Below, in pieces: positions 33,627 to 41,381 of a DNA stretch of 64,000 bases. The stretch spans positions 1-64,000 of the forward strand of contig NZ_LGKG01000024.1 in assembly GCF_001294335.1 (NCBI RefSeq), written 5' to 3'. Under the pieces are notes generated by a model. The model searched no databases. It saw only the letters and a list, made by a program, of their open reading frames with translations, and had not been told where the DNA came from. How positions within the stretch are numbered: the stretch's first letter is position 1; each line of letters begins with the position of its first letter. This stretch comes from Streptomyces chattanoogensis. Its GTDB lineage: Bacteria > Actinomycetota > Actinomycetes > Streptomycetales > Streptomycetaceae. Position numbers and translations under genes: made by a program.

Positions 33627-34583
33627 ATGACTTCGACGCCTGCGACATCCACTGCCATGACCGCCGCCGCCGAGACCGCCTCCGCCGCTCCGGCCGCGGA
33701 GGCCGCCGACGGGACCGCGCTGCACGGTCCGGTCACCGACTGGTTCGACGAGCACGCCCGTGATCTGCCCTGGCGCCGCCCCGAGGCGGGTGCCTGGGGC
33801 GTGATGGTCAGCGAGTTCATGCTGCAGCAGACGCCGGTCAGCCGTGTGCTGCCGGTGTACGAGCAGTGGCTGACCCGCTGGCCGCGCCCCGCCAACCTGG
33901 CCGCCGAGGCGCCGGGCGAGGCCGTGCGCGCCTGGGGCCGCCTCGGCTATCCGCGGCGCGCGCTGCGGCTGCACGCCGCCGCGTCCGCCATACAGGAGCG
34001 GCACGGCGGTGACGTACCGCGCGAGCACGGCCAGTTGCTGGCGCTGCCCGGCGTCGGCGAGTACACCGCCGCGGCCGTGGCGTCGTTCGCCTACGGGCAG
34101 CGGCACGCGGTGCTGGACACCAATGTGCGCCGGGTCTTCGCGCGCGCCGTCACCGGCCGCCAGTACCCGCCGAACGCCACCACGGCCGCCGAGCGCAAGC
34201 TGGCCCGCGCCCTGCTGCCGCAGGACGAGCAGCTGGCGGCACGCTGGGCGGCGGCCACGATGGAGCTGGGCGCGTTGGTGTGCACGGCGCGCGGGCCGGA
34301 GTGCCACCGCTGTCCGATCGCGGCGCAGTGCGCCTGGCAGCTGGCCGGGGCGCCGGCGCACGAGGGTCCGCCGCGGCGCACCCAGACGTACGCCGGTACC
34401 GACCGCCAGGTGCGCGGCAAGCTGCTGGCCGTACTGCGGGAGGCCGTCGCGCCGGTGCCGCAGCAGGTGCTGGACGCGGTGTGGGACGAGCCGGTGCAGC
34501 GGGCGCGTGCGCTGGACGGGCTGGTCTCGGACGGGCTGGTGGAGCCGCTGGGCGGTGGCCGGTACCGGCTGCCGCACGCATAG
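33627..34583 (+). CDS. mutY: A/G-specific adenine DNA glycosylase
   Basis: Removes adenine paired with 8-oxoguanine. It has 318 residues from ATG 33627; the ribosome binding site is weak. The catalytic Glu63 is in VSEFMLQQT, the helix-hairpin-helix is LPGVGEYTAAA, and Asp164 lies in VLDTNVRRVFAR. The 4Fe-4S cluster is CTARGPECHRCPIAAQC, with the exact C-x6-C-x2-C-x5-C spacing of MutY. The C-terminal domain is short, as in other actinobacterial MutY proteins. Confidence 0.93.
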   Translation: MTSTPATSTAMTAAAETASAAPAAEAADGTALHGPVTDWFDEHARDLPWRRPEAGAWGVMVSEFMLQQTPVSRVLPVYEQWLTRWPRPANLAAEAPGEAVRAWGRLGYPRRALRLHAAASAIQERHGGDVPREHGQLLALPGVGEYTAAAVASFAYGQRHAVLDTNVRRVFARAVTGRQYPPNATTAAERKLARALLPQDEQLAARWAAATMELGALVCTARGPECHRCPIAAQCAWQLAGAPAHEGPPRRTQTYAGTDRQVRGKLLAVLREAVAPVPQQVLDAVWDEPVQRARALDGLVSDGLVEPLGGGRYRLPHA

Positions 34584-34907
34584 CGGCCACAGAACCGGAA
34601 ATATGGCTGGAATGGGCCCAACCTCGGCTCGATGGTGACCCTCTAGAGGGGTGTACACCGCCGGGGAAGGGCCCATCGGCCTTTCGAGGGGGGCCTCATC
34701 CCTCTGGAGGATGACCCACACCGTCCCGCCGTCCGCCCAAGGTATGACCCCCGGCGGGCTGTTACACAACCGCAGGTTTTCCGTGCATTCGCTGTGGGGC
34801 CGACGCACATTGCGTCGCAACACCCCCTCCGTAGCTTCTTCCTCGTGCTGGAGACGACCACCGGCACGGACAACGTGGGGAACGCAAGCGGATCGGAGGC
34901 GTCGGAA
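34584..34907. other. Intergenic region with the sigE promoter
   Basis: This 324-base gap holds no gene. A perfect 12-base palindrome (CCCTCTAGAGGG) at 34639-34650 is followed by another CCCTC/GAGG-type hairpin near 34690-34710. The sigE promoter should lie in the last about 130 bases. In S. coelicolor it is activated by CseB, but no CseB-binding motif is defined well enough to point to. Confidence 0.5.
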
Positions 34908-35459
34908 ATGGCGACCAGCGGCGGCAAGGTACTGGACTTCGAAGAGTATGTGCGTACGCGGCAGGAGGCCCTGCTGCGCAGCGCCCGGCGGCTGGTGCCG
35001 GACCCGGTCGACGCCCAGGACCTGCTGCAGACGGCCCTGGTCCGCACCTACGGCCGCTGGGACGGCATCGCGGACAAGTCGCTGGCCGACGCCTACCTCC
35101 GCCGCGTCATGATCAACACCCGTACGGAGTGGTGGCGCGCCCGGAAGCTGGAAGAGGTGCCCACCGAGCAGCTCCCGGACGCGAGCGTCGACGACGGCTC
35201 CGAGCAGCGCGCCGACCGGGCCCTGCTGATGGACATCCTCGGGGTGCTGGCGCCCAAGCAGCGCAGCGTCGTGGTCCTGCGGCACTGGGAGCAGATGAGC
35301 ACGGAGGAGACCGCGGCGGCGCTGGGCATGTCCACCGGAACGGTCAAGAGCACCCTGCACCGGGCGCTCGCCCGGCTGCGCCAGGAGCTGGAGAACCGCG
35401 ACATAGACGCCCGGATGCTGGAGCGCGACGAGCGGGACCGGGAGCGGTGCGCGGCCTGA
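34908..35459 (+). CDS. sigE: ECF sigma factor SigE
   Basis: Directs transcription of cell-envelope stress genes. The 183 residues are near the length of S. coelicolor SigE and read almost the same by memory: FEEYVRTRQEALLRSARRLVPDPVDAQDLLQTALVRTYGRWDGIADK (region 2) and LGVLAPKQRSVVVLRHWEQMSTEETAAALGMSTGTVKSTLHRALARLR (region 4). ATG 34908 has GGAGG eight bases upstream. It is followed by cseA, cseB and cseC. In S. coelicolor the CseB/CseC pair switches on this promoter when peptidoglycan is damaged, and no anti-sigma factor is involved; the gene order fits that model here. Confidence 0.97.
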   Translation: MATSGGKVLDFEEYVRTRQEALLRSARRLVPDPVDAQDLLQTALVRTYGRWDGIADKSLADAYLRRVMINTRTEWWRARKLEEVPTEQLPDASVDDGSEQRADRALLMDILGVLAPKQRSVVVLRHWEQMSTEETAAALGMSTGTVKSTLHRALARLRQELENRDIDARMLERDERDRERCAA

Positions 35460-35471
35460 CCTGCCGTCCGG

Positions 35472-35618
35472 GCCCTCTGGAGGGCATGCTTACGGCACGC
35501 GCGGTACGGTTCACCGCTGCCCGCGCGACAATCACCAGCACGGGCAGTGACAGCACGGGCACCAGCAGCACAGTCACCACGAACACAGGCAACACCAGCA
35601 CAGGCAACACCAGCACCA
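35472..35618. other. sigE-cseA spacer: hairpin and AGCACAGGCAACACC repeats
   Basis: GCCCTC-TG-GAGGGC at 35472-35485 forms a 6-bp hairpin just after sigE. This agrees with the known partial termination between sigE and cseA in S. coelicolor. From about 35533 to 35618 a 15-base unit (AACACCAGCACAGGC and variants) is repeated about five times without coding, just ahead of cseA. Confidence 0.6.
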
Positions 35619-35658
35619 CACGAGCAGCGGCGGGACCGGCGGCTGTGCGAGCGGCACG

Positions 35659-36345
35659 GTGGGCAGGAGCGGATTGTCCAGGAACAGGTTGACCGGCGGG
35701 TTGACCAGAGGCGGCGCGGCCACGGCGGGGGTGGCCGCCGTCGGCCTTTTGCTGGCCGGATGCAATCCTGGCGGCGAGGGCGTACGGCCCGAGGGGTCGG
35801 CCACCGGCACCCCCTCGCCCAAGGGCGCCCTGAGCGCCTCCCCCTCACCGGCCACGACCGCCGGCAGCAAGAAGGTCCCCGGGGTCAAGCTGCTGGTCAA
35901 GCAGCTGAAGGACGACCCCACGGTCGGCGCCGAGGTGAAGAAAACCCTGGCCAAGCCGTGCTCGGGGAACGAATACCCCGTCGATGCGAGCCCTGCCAGG
36001 CTGACCGGCAGCGGCTCCCCCGACGTCATCGTCAACGTCATGACCTGCGCGGATTCCACCGGCATCGGCGCCTATGTGTTCCGCAAGCGCGACAGCGGCG
36101 ACTATGCGACCGTGTACCGCAATGAGCTGCCGCTGGTCTTCGCCGGGGACAACGACGGCGAGCTCGAGGTCACACAGCAGACGTACGACGCCGATGACGA
36201 CGTGTGCTGCCCTTCGGGTGAAGATGTACGCGAGTACCGCTGGTCGAAGGACCGCTTCACCGAGTACAAACGCTTTCACCGCAGCTACAGCAAAGCCACC
36301 GACGACAGCTCCGCGCCGCCCGACGGCACGGACCCGGAGGGTTGA
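35659..36345 (+). CDS. cseA: Lipoprotein CseA, negative modulator of the SigE response
   Basis: A 228-residue exported lipoprotein. The signal ends in the lipobox LLLAGC, so Cys36 should be lipidated. The mature part starts with a low-complexity linker (TPSPKGALSASPSPATTAG) and then holds a globular domain with VKKTLAKPCSGNEYPVDA, VIVNVMTCADSTG and DVCCPSGEDVREY. In S. coelicolor CseA damps sigE expression from outside the membrane. The start is GTG 35659; the ribosome binding site is poor. cseB follows 9 bases later. Confidence 0.88.
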   Translation: MGRSGLSRNRLTGGLTRGGAATAGVAAVGLLLAGCNPGGEGVRPEGSATGTPSPKGALSASPSPATTAGSKKVPGVKLLVKQLKDDPTVGAEVKKTLAKPCSGNEYPVDASPARLTGSGSPDVIVNVMTCADSTGIGAYVFRKRDSGDYATVYRNELPLVFAGDNDGELEVTQQTYDADDDVCCPSGEDVREYRWSKDRFTEYKRFHRSYSKATDDSSAPPDGTDPEG

Positions 36346-36354
36346 GACAACCGC

Positions 36355-37065
36355 ATGGCCGAGACCCATGTGCTCTTCGTCGAGGACGACGACGTCATCC
36401 GCGAGGCCACCCAGCTCGCACTGGAGCGGGACGGCTTCGTGGTCACCGCCATGCCCGACGGGCTCGCGGGCCTGGAGGCCTTCCGCGCCAACCGCCCCGA
36501 CATCGCCCTGCTGGATGTGATGGTGCCGGGCCTCGACGGCGTCAGCCTGTGCCGCCGCATCCGCGACGAGTCCACCGTCCCCGTGATCATGCTCTCCGCG
36601 CGCGCCGACTCCATCGATGTGGTGCTCGGCCTGGAGGCCGGTGCCGACGACTACGTCACCAAGCCGTTCGACGGCGCGGTCCTGGTCGCCCGGATCCGCG
36701 CCGTACTGCGCCGTTTCGGCCACGCCAGCGGCCCCGACCGCAACGGCGGAGGCGCGGCGGAGGCGGACGCCCCCGCCGAGGCCGTCCTGCGCTTCGGCGA
36801 TCTCGAGGTCGACACCGAGGGCATGGAGGTCCGCAAGGGCGGCGAGCCCGTCGCGCTGACCCCGACCGAGATGCGTCTGCTGCTCGAGTTCTCCGACGCC
36901 CCCGGTACGGTCCTCTCGCGCGACCGCCTCCTGGAGCGGGTCTGGGACTACGGCTGGGGCGGCGACACCCGCGTCGTCGACGTCCACGTCCAGCGGCTGC
37001 GCGGCAAGATCGGCCAGGACCGGATCGAGACGGTCCGCGGCTTCGGCTACAAGCTGAGAGGCTGA
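36355..37065 (+). CDS. cseB: Response regulator CseB
   Basis: OmpR/PhoB-type regulator of 236 residues that activates the sigE promoter. The receiver domain has EDDD acidic residues near the N-terminus, phosphoacceptor Asp54 (LLDVMVPG), Thr/Ser and Lys in VIMLSAR and YVTKPFDG. The C-terminal winged helix reads LTPTEMRLLLEFSDAPGTVLSRDRLLERVWDYG, then RVVDVHVQRLRGKIG and VRGFGYKL. Its partner kinase CseC starts 8 bases after the stop codon. Confidence 0.96.
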   Translation: MAETHVLFVEDDDVIREATQLALERDGFVVTAMPDGLAGLEAFRANRPDIALLDVMVPGLDGVSLCRRIRDESTVPVIMLSARADSIDVVLGLEAGADDYVTKPFDGAVLVARIRAVLRRFGHASGPDRNGGGAAEADAPAEAVLRFGDLEVDTEGMEVRKGGEPVALTPTEMRLLLEFSDAPGTVLSRDRLLERVWDYGWGGDTRVVDVHVQRLRGKIGQDRIETVRGFGYKLRG

Positions 37066-37073
37066 CCCCGCCG

Positions 37074-38375
37074 GTGGTGAGGCTGGCCCTGCGGACGGGT
37101 CTGAGATGGAAGGTCAGTGCGGCGATCGCGCTCGTGGGAGCGCTGATGGCGGTCGCGCTGAGCCTCGTCGTACACAATGCGGCCCGCCACTCCATGCTCG
37201 AGAGCAACCGGGACGTCCAGGTCGAGCGCCTCGCCATCACCCTGAAGATCTTCGCGCAGTCGAACCGTCTCCAGTTCGGTGCCAAGATCGACGACCCGTC
37301 GCTGCCCAAGCCCCTCAAGGACGAGATCGCCGAGGGCGAGCAGGCCACGTACGTCCAGGACAACGGGGACAACGCGCCGGAGGTGTGGGCCGCCACCCCC
37401 CTCGGCGACGGCCGGGTGCTCTCCCTCCACGACCCCTTCCTCGACCGGTTCGCCGTCCTGGACGACACGGACCAGGCGCTGCTGTTCGGCTTCGCCGGGG
37501 TGGTGCTCGCCGGCAGCGCGGTGGGCGTCCTGGTCGGCGGGCGGCTGTCCAAGCGGCTGCGCAAGGCCGCCGCCGCCGCGGGCAAGCTGGCCGAGGGCGA
37601 TACGGCGGTCCGGATCCGCGACGAGGTCGGCGGCCGGGTCCGCGACGAGACAGACGATCTGGCCTGGGCCGTGGACGCCATGTCCGACGCCCTCCAGCAG
37701 CGCATCGAGGCCGAACGCCGGGTCACCGCCGATATCGCCCATGAGCTGCGCACCCCGGTGACCGGCCTGCTCACCGCCGCCGAGCTCCTGCCCCCCGGCC
37801 GCCCCTCCGAACTCGTCCGGGACCGGGCCCAGGCCCTGCGCACCCTCGTCGAGGACGTTCTGGAGGTCGCCCGCCTCGACGGCTACGCCGAACGCGCCGA
37901 GCTCCAGGACGTCGCCCTCGGTGAATTCGTCAGCCGCCGCGTCCGCTCCCTCAACCAGGACGTGACGGTCGAGGTCGTACGGGACGCGGACGTCACCACC
38001 GACCCGCGCCGCCTGGAACGCATCCTCGGCAACCTGATCGCCAACGCGGCCCGGCACGGCAAGCCGCCCATCGAGGTGACGGTGGAGGGCCGGGTCCTGC
38101 GGGTCCGCGACCACGGCCCCGGCTTCCCCGAGCACCTCCTGCGCGAGGGCCCCAGCCGCTTCCGCACCGGCAGCACCGACCGCGCCGGCCGCGGCCACGG
38201 CCTCGGCCTGACCATCGCGGCCGGCCAGGCGCGGGTCCTGGGCGCCCGGCTCACCTTCCGCAACGCGGACGAGCTGACGGACGGCTCCACGGGCGCGGTC
38301 TCGGTCCTCTGGCTGCCGGAGAACGCACCGACGAACACCGGCAGCTTCCCCGTCATCCAGCTGCCGGACCGCTGA
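37074..38375 (+). CDS. cseC: Sensor histidine kinase CseC
   Basis: Membrane kinase of 433 residues from GTG 37074 (or 37077) that senses cell-wall stress and phosphorylates CseB. Two membrane segments (VSAAIALVGALMAVALSLVV and QALLFGFAGVVLAGSAVGVLVGG) flank an outer sensor of about 100 residues. HAMP-like linker, phosphoacceptor His223 in DIAHELRTP, and the ATPase boxes NLIANAARHG, RVRDHGPGF and GRGHGLGLTIAA follow. It is somewhat shorter than the 507 residues I recall for S. coelicolor CseC, mainly by lacking N- and C-terminal extensions. Confidence 0.94.
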   Translation: MVRLALRTGLRWKVSAAIALVGALMAVALSLVVHNAARHSMLESNRDVQVERLAITLKIFAQSNRLQFGAKIDDPSLPKPLKDEIAEGEQATYVQDNGDNAPEVWAATPLGDGRVLSLHDPFLDRFAVLDDTDQALLFGFAGVVLAGSAVGVLVGGRLSKRLRKAAAAAGKLAEGDTAVRIRDEVGGRVRDETDDLAWAVDAMSDALQQRIEAERRVTADIAHELRTPVTGLLTAAELLPPGRPSELVRDRAQALRTLVEDVLEVARLDGYAERAELQDVALGEFVSRRVRSLNQDVTVEVVRDADVTTDPRRLERILGNLIANAARHGKPPIEVTVEGRVLRVRDHGPGFPEHLLREGPSRFRTGSTDRAGRGHGLGLTIAAGQARVLGARLTFRNADELTDGSTGAVSVLWLPENAPTNTGSFPVIQLPDR

Positions 38376-38379
38376 CCGT

Positions 38380-39468
38380 TCACAACTTCCCCAGCTGCTC
38401 CTCGCTGGGCAGCTGGGACACCGGCGTCAGATCCGACGTGTTCTCTCCCCCCTGATAGAACACGACGAGACGGGTCCCTTTGCGCAGCACCGACACCCTC
38501 ATCAGGTGATACGCGGACGAGCTGTCGGAGGCCATCTCCAGGGTGTACCCGGCGCGCTCCCCCGGCACATTGCCGTCCCCGGCCGTCACCTCATTCACCT
38601 TGGTCTCGTCATTGACGAGGGTCGCATTGGGGTCGAGCGTGAAGGACGAACAGGTGGACAGGGCGCCGATGACCTTGTCCACGACCCCCTTCGCTGCCCC
38701 CTCATCGGCGTATCCGCGCAGGCCCATGCGTACGCTCCAGTTGCGCGACGTCGAGTCGAGACGGCGCACCTGGCCGAAGCGGGTGGGTTTCGGCAGCTCG
38801 GCCGGTTTGCGGTTCAGCACGTCCACCAGCGGGCGGCATTCCGCGGACCGCGTCGCCCCGTCGGTCAGGGCGGAGTAGACGGGCTTGCCGTTGTTCGTGA
38901 CGGCCTCCACGGTCCACGGAATCGCCGCTCCGGCCAGGTCCTTGGTGGTGACGGCCGACTCCTCCAGTCCCTGTACGGAATCCCCGGACGACTCACCACC
39001 CGCTATCAGCTGTATCCCGCCGTAGACGACGAGCGCGACGGCCAGGACCAGCGCCAGGGCGATGGCCGCCGCGGTCAGCCGTCCGGACCGGTTGTTGGTG
39101 ATGTGCAGCGGCCCGAGGGCAATCTGATTCCCCTTCAGCCTGCTGCCCGTGATCATCATGCTGCCGCTCACCGACGCCGCCGACGAGGGCGGACCGGCCA
39201 GCGCCGCCTTCAGCGCGCCGGCGAACTCCGGCACCGACAGCTCGGCATCGAGCACCGAGCGGACGGCGGCCGCCGCGCCGGGGTCGTCGGGCGCGCCGTC
39301 CAGCCGGGCCAGCGCGTCGCGGCCGGCCTCCGTTCCCCGCAGCCGCTCGCGCGCGAGACCGGCGGCGGTCTGCGCCGCCACCGTGCCGATGCCGGTACCC
39401 GCCCCCGTGGCGAGGCCGACAAGGACCTCCATCACCTTCCCCGCAAGATCCCCGTTTGATGCATCCAT
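38380..39468 (-). CDS. Single-pass membrane protein, function unknown
   Basis: Predicted 362-residue protein from ATG 39468 (GTG 39510 possible). The first about 100 residues are helical with VLVGLATGAGTGIGTVAAQTAAGLARERL. A short beta segment (SGSMMITGSRLKGNQIALGPLHI) resembles the repeats of proteins linked to effector systems. After one membrane segment (LTAAAIALALVLAVALVVYGGIQLI) there is an outer domain of about 200 residues resembling PknH-sensor-like or DUF-type folds (GDGNVPGERAGYTLEM, RVSVLRKGTRLVVFYQG). It is convergent with cseC, 4 bases apart, which suggests a shared 3' end but no shared role. Confidence 0.7.
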   Translation of the reverse strand: MDASNGDLAGKVMEVLVGLATGAGTGIGTVAAQTAAGLARERLRGTEAGRDALARLDGAPDDPGAAAAVRSVLDAELSVPEFAGALKAALAGPPSSAASVSGSMMITGSRLKGNQIALGPLHITNNRSGRLTAAAIALALVLAVALVVYGGIQLIAGGESSGDSVQGLEESAVTTKDLAGAAIPWTVEAVTNNGKPVYSALTDGATRSAECRPLVDVLNRKPAELPKPTRFGQVRRLDSTSRNWSVRMGLRGYADEGAAKGVVDKVIGALSTCSSFTLDPNATLVNDETKVNEVTAGDGNVPGERAGYTLEMASDSSSAYHLMRVSVLRKGTRLVVFYQGGENTSDLTPVSQLPSEEQLGKL

Positions 39469-39620
39469 GCCAGAGGTTGTCTCCTGTACGGATTGTAACG
39501 AAACACGCACGGCGTTTCGTCACGCGGCGTAGCGTTGGCGTCACGGGGTTGCACCGGGCAACCTGCAAGCGGCGGTGGTGAGTTACGCCTCCTCGAAAAG
39601 ATCCCGACGCGTCGGCGAGC

Positions 39621-40439
39621 GTGCCGTGCTTCTACGGCGCGGAGTTGCGCCACCAGAGAGAACAAGCGGGGCTCACGCTTGAGCAGCTAGTGGAAGGCAG
39701 CTTCCGCGGCATCTCGTACCTCAGCCAGATTGAGCGGGGCGAGCGGGGAATGCCGATGGATCTGGCCGTCCACTGCGACACAGTGCTGAAGACAGACGGC
39801 TTCTTCCAGCGCCACTGCGAAGCGGCGGCGAAGGCGCGGCGGGCCGGGCATCCGGAGTACTTCGCGGACATCCCCGACCTGGAGAAATCCGCGGCCACAA
39901 TTGAGGACTGGGCGCCGTTCATTGTCCCGGGTCTGATGCAGACCGAGGCGTACGCCCGGAAGATCGCGCAGAGCGCAGCGTTGTGGGCACCGCCTGAGAT
40001 CGTCGAGAAGCGAGTCTGCGCAAGGTTGGCGCGCGCCGCTTTCTGGAAGCGTGAGGACCGCGCGACGTACTGGGGGATCCTCGCCGAGTCACTGCTTCGT
40101 AAGCCGATTCTCCCGCCGGAGGACATGGCCGAGCAGCTGGAGCACATCGCCGAACTGATCCGGACCACACAGTGCGTTGTGCAGATCCTGCCGGAAACGG
40201 AGACCTGTCACTCGCTCATGATGGGGGTGCTCAAGATCATGACCTTCCCGGAGGCCCCACCGGTGGCCTGGACCGAGGGCTGTCACAGCGGCCAGATCAT
40301 CGACTATCCGCCGCTCGTGAAGGACTACCGAAGCTCGTACGATCTGCTCAGGGCCGCCGCACTGTCCCCCAGGGCGTCCCTGGCCATGATCGAGGAAGCG
40401 GCAAGGGGCTACAGCGATGAAGCACAGCAAGGAAGTTGA
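39621..40439 (+). CDS. XRE-family regulator with DUF5753, third copy
   Basis: Regulator of 272 residues starting at GTG 39621. The helix-turn-helix is FYGAELRHQREQAGLTLEQLVEGSFRGISYLSQIERGERG. DUF5753 follows with FIVPGLMQTEAYARKIAQ, KRVCARLARAAFWKRED, CVVQILPETETCHSLMMG and QIIDYPPLVKDY. Like the copies at 15292 and 17186 it belongs to the WhiJ-like group, and its DUF397 partner starts inside its last codons. No TTA codon is present in this copy. Confidence 0.9.
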   Translation: MPCFYGAELRHQREQAGLTLEQLVEGSFRGISYLSQIERGERGMPMDLAVHCDTVLKTDGFFQRHCEAAAKARRAGHPEYFADIPDLEKSAATIEDWAPFIVPGLMQTEAYARKIAQSAALWAPPEIVEKRVCARLARAAFWKREDRATYWGILAESLLRKPILPPEDMAEQLEHIAELIRTTQCVVQILPETETCHSLMMGVLKIMTFPEAPPVAWTEGCHSGQIIDYPPLVKDYRSSYDLLRAAALSPRASLAMIEEAARGYSDEAQQGS

Positions 40440-40638
40440 CCTGAGCTCTGCAACCTGGCGCAAGAGCAGCTACAGCAACGGCGAAGGCGCCGAATGCATC
40501 GAGGTCCGCGACGACCTCCCCGGCCTCGTCCCCGTCCGCGACAGCAAGGACCCGTACGGCCCGGCGCTCGTCTTCCCGGCCGCCGGGTGGGCGTCCTTCG
40601 TCGCGGCCGTCAAACACGGCCAACTGAACGGCGCCTGA
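40417..40638 (+). CDS. DUF397 protein, partner of the third XRE regulator
   Basis: A 73-residue protein from ATG 40417 with the full pattern ATWRKSSYSNGEGAECIEV, VPVRDSKDPYGPALVFP and AGWASFVAAVKHG. It is very close in sequence to the DUF397 protein at 16116 although the two XRE partners differ much more. It overlaps the XRE gene by 23 bases. A strong terminator follows. Confidence 0.93.
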   Translation: MKHSKEVDLSSATWRKSSYSNGEGAECIEVRDDLPGLVPVRDSKDPYGPALVFPAAGWASFVAAVKHGQLNGA

Positions 40639-40643
40639 ACCGC

Positions 40644-40674
40644 GTTGCCCCGCCGAACCATTCGGCGGGGCAAC
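40644..40674 (+). terminator. Strong terminator after the third XRE/DUF397 pair
   Basis: GTTGCCCCGCCGAA at 40644-40657 pairs perfectly with TTCGGCGGGGCAAC at 40661-40674, a 14-bp stem with a 3-base loop, five bases after the DUF397 stop codon. No U run follows. Confidence 0.85.
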
Positions 40675-40724
40675 CTGCTCAGAACGGGGCACAAGGGCTC
40701 CGTCCGCCTGACAAGATCGCCTCC

Positions 40725-41324
40725 ATGTCGAACACTTCATCGTTCACGTATGCGCAAGTGGGCGCGATCCTGCACGACATCGGCATGGTGTCCGAGGAGA
40801 AGCTGCGCAGCGTCCTGGAAGAGGCCGCCGACTACGCGCACGACGAGGTGGACCAGTACGAGGCGGCCGACGCCCTCGAGGAATTCGGCGTGGCGGTCTC
40901 GGTCCACGCCGACAGCATCGACTCCATCTACTCCGACTACGCGGTCCTGCTGGAAGAGGCCTCCGAAGTCGCCGGCAACAAAGTCGCCATCACCAACGTC
41001 CGGCTCATCGCGGGCGAAGGCGGCTTCGACGGCTTCATGGGCGACCGGTTCGACACGCTGAAGTTCGAACGCGACGGAAAGCTCGTGACCATCGGCGTCG
41101 AGCACTTCTCGGACCGCCACTACAACCCCGGGGCGGCCTGCCGAGCCATCGCGGAGACAGCCGCTGACGACGACCCCCGCTCATGGCACGAGATCGTCTT
41201 CGAACCCCACGACGGCGACACCTTCGTGGTCCTCGCCACGCCCGAGCAGAAGGAAGCGCTGCGCGAGCGTCTGGGTTTCCGGTACCTCTCCGACCCGGAG
41301 TTTGGGGACCCCGGCCCCGAATGA
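40725..41324 (+). CDS. Hypothetical protein, 199 residues
   Basis: Starts at ATG 40725. It is acidic and soluble-looking: FTYAQVGAILHDIGMVSEEKLRSVLEEAADYAHDEVDQYEAADALEEFG is a helical first half, and KVAITNVRLIAGEGGFDGFMGDRFDTLKFERDGKLVTIGVEHFSD with WHEIVFEPHDGDTFVVLATPEQKEALRERLGF is an alpha/beta second half. It could be an immunity-type or SUKH/DUF-like protein by general look, but no match is certain and no toxin gene is next to it. It ends in a terminator shared with the convergent exporter gene. Confidence 0.6.
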   Translation: MSNTSSFTYAQVGAILHDIGMVSEEKLRSVLEEAADYAHDEVDQYEAADALEEFGVAVSVHADSIDSIYSDYAVLLEEASEVAGNKVAITNVRLIAGEGGFDGFMGDRFDTLKFERDGKLVTIGVEHFSDRHYNPGAACRAIAETAADDDPRSWHEIVFEPHDGDTFVVLATPEQKEALRERLGFRYLSDPEFGDPGPE

Positions 41325-41358
41325 CCAGCGGCCCCCGCAATCGCGAGGGCCGCTGGTC
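41323..41358. terminator. Bidirectional terminator
   Basis: GACCAGCGGCC at 41323-41333 pairs with GGCCGCTGGTC at 41348-41358, an 11-bp stem with a 14-base loop. It overlaps the stop codon of the 199-residue gene and stands 24 bases from the end of the convergent exporter gene. Confidence 0.82.
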
Positions 41359-41381
41359 ACACGCCGAGCCGCAACCATCGG

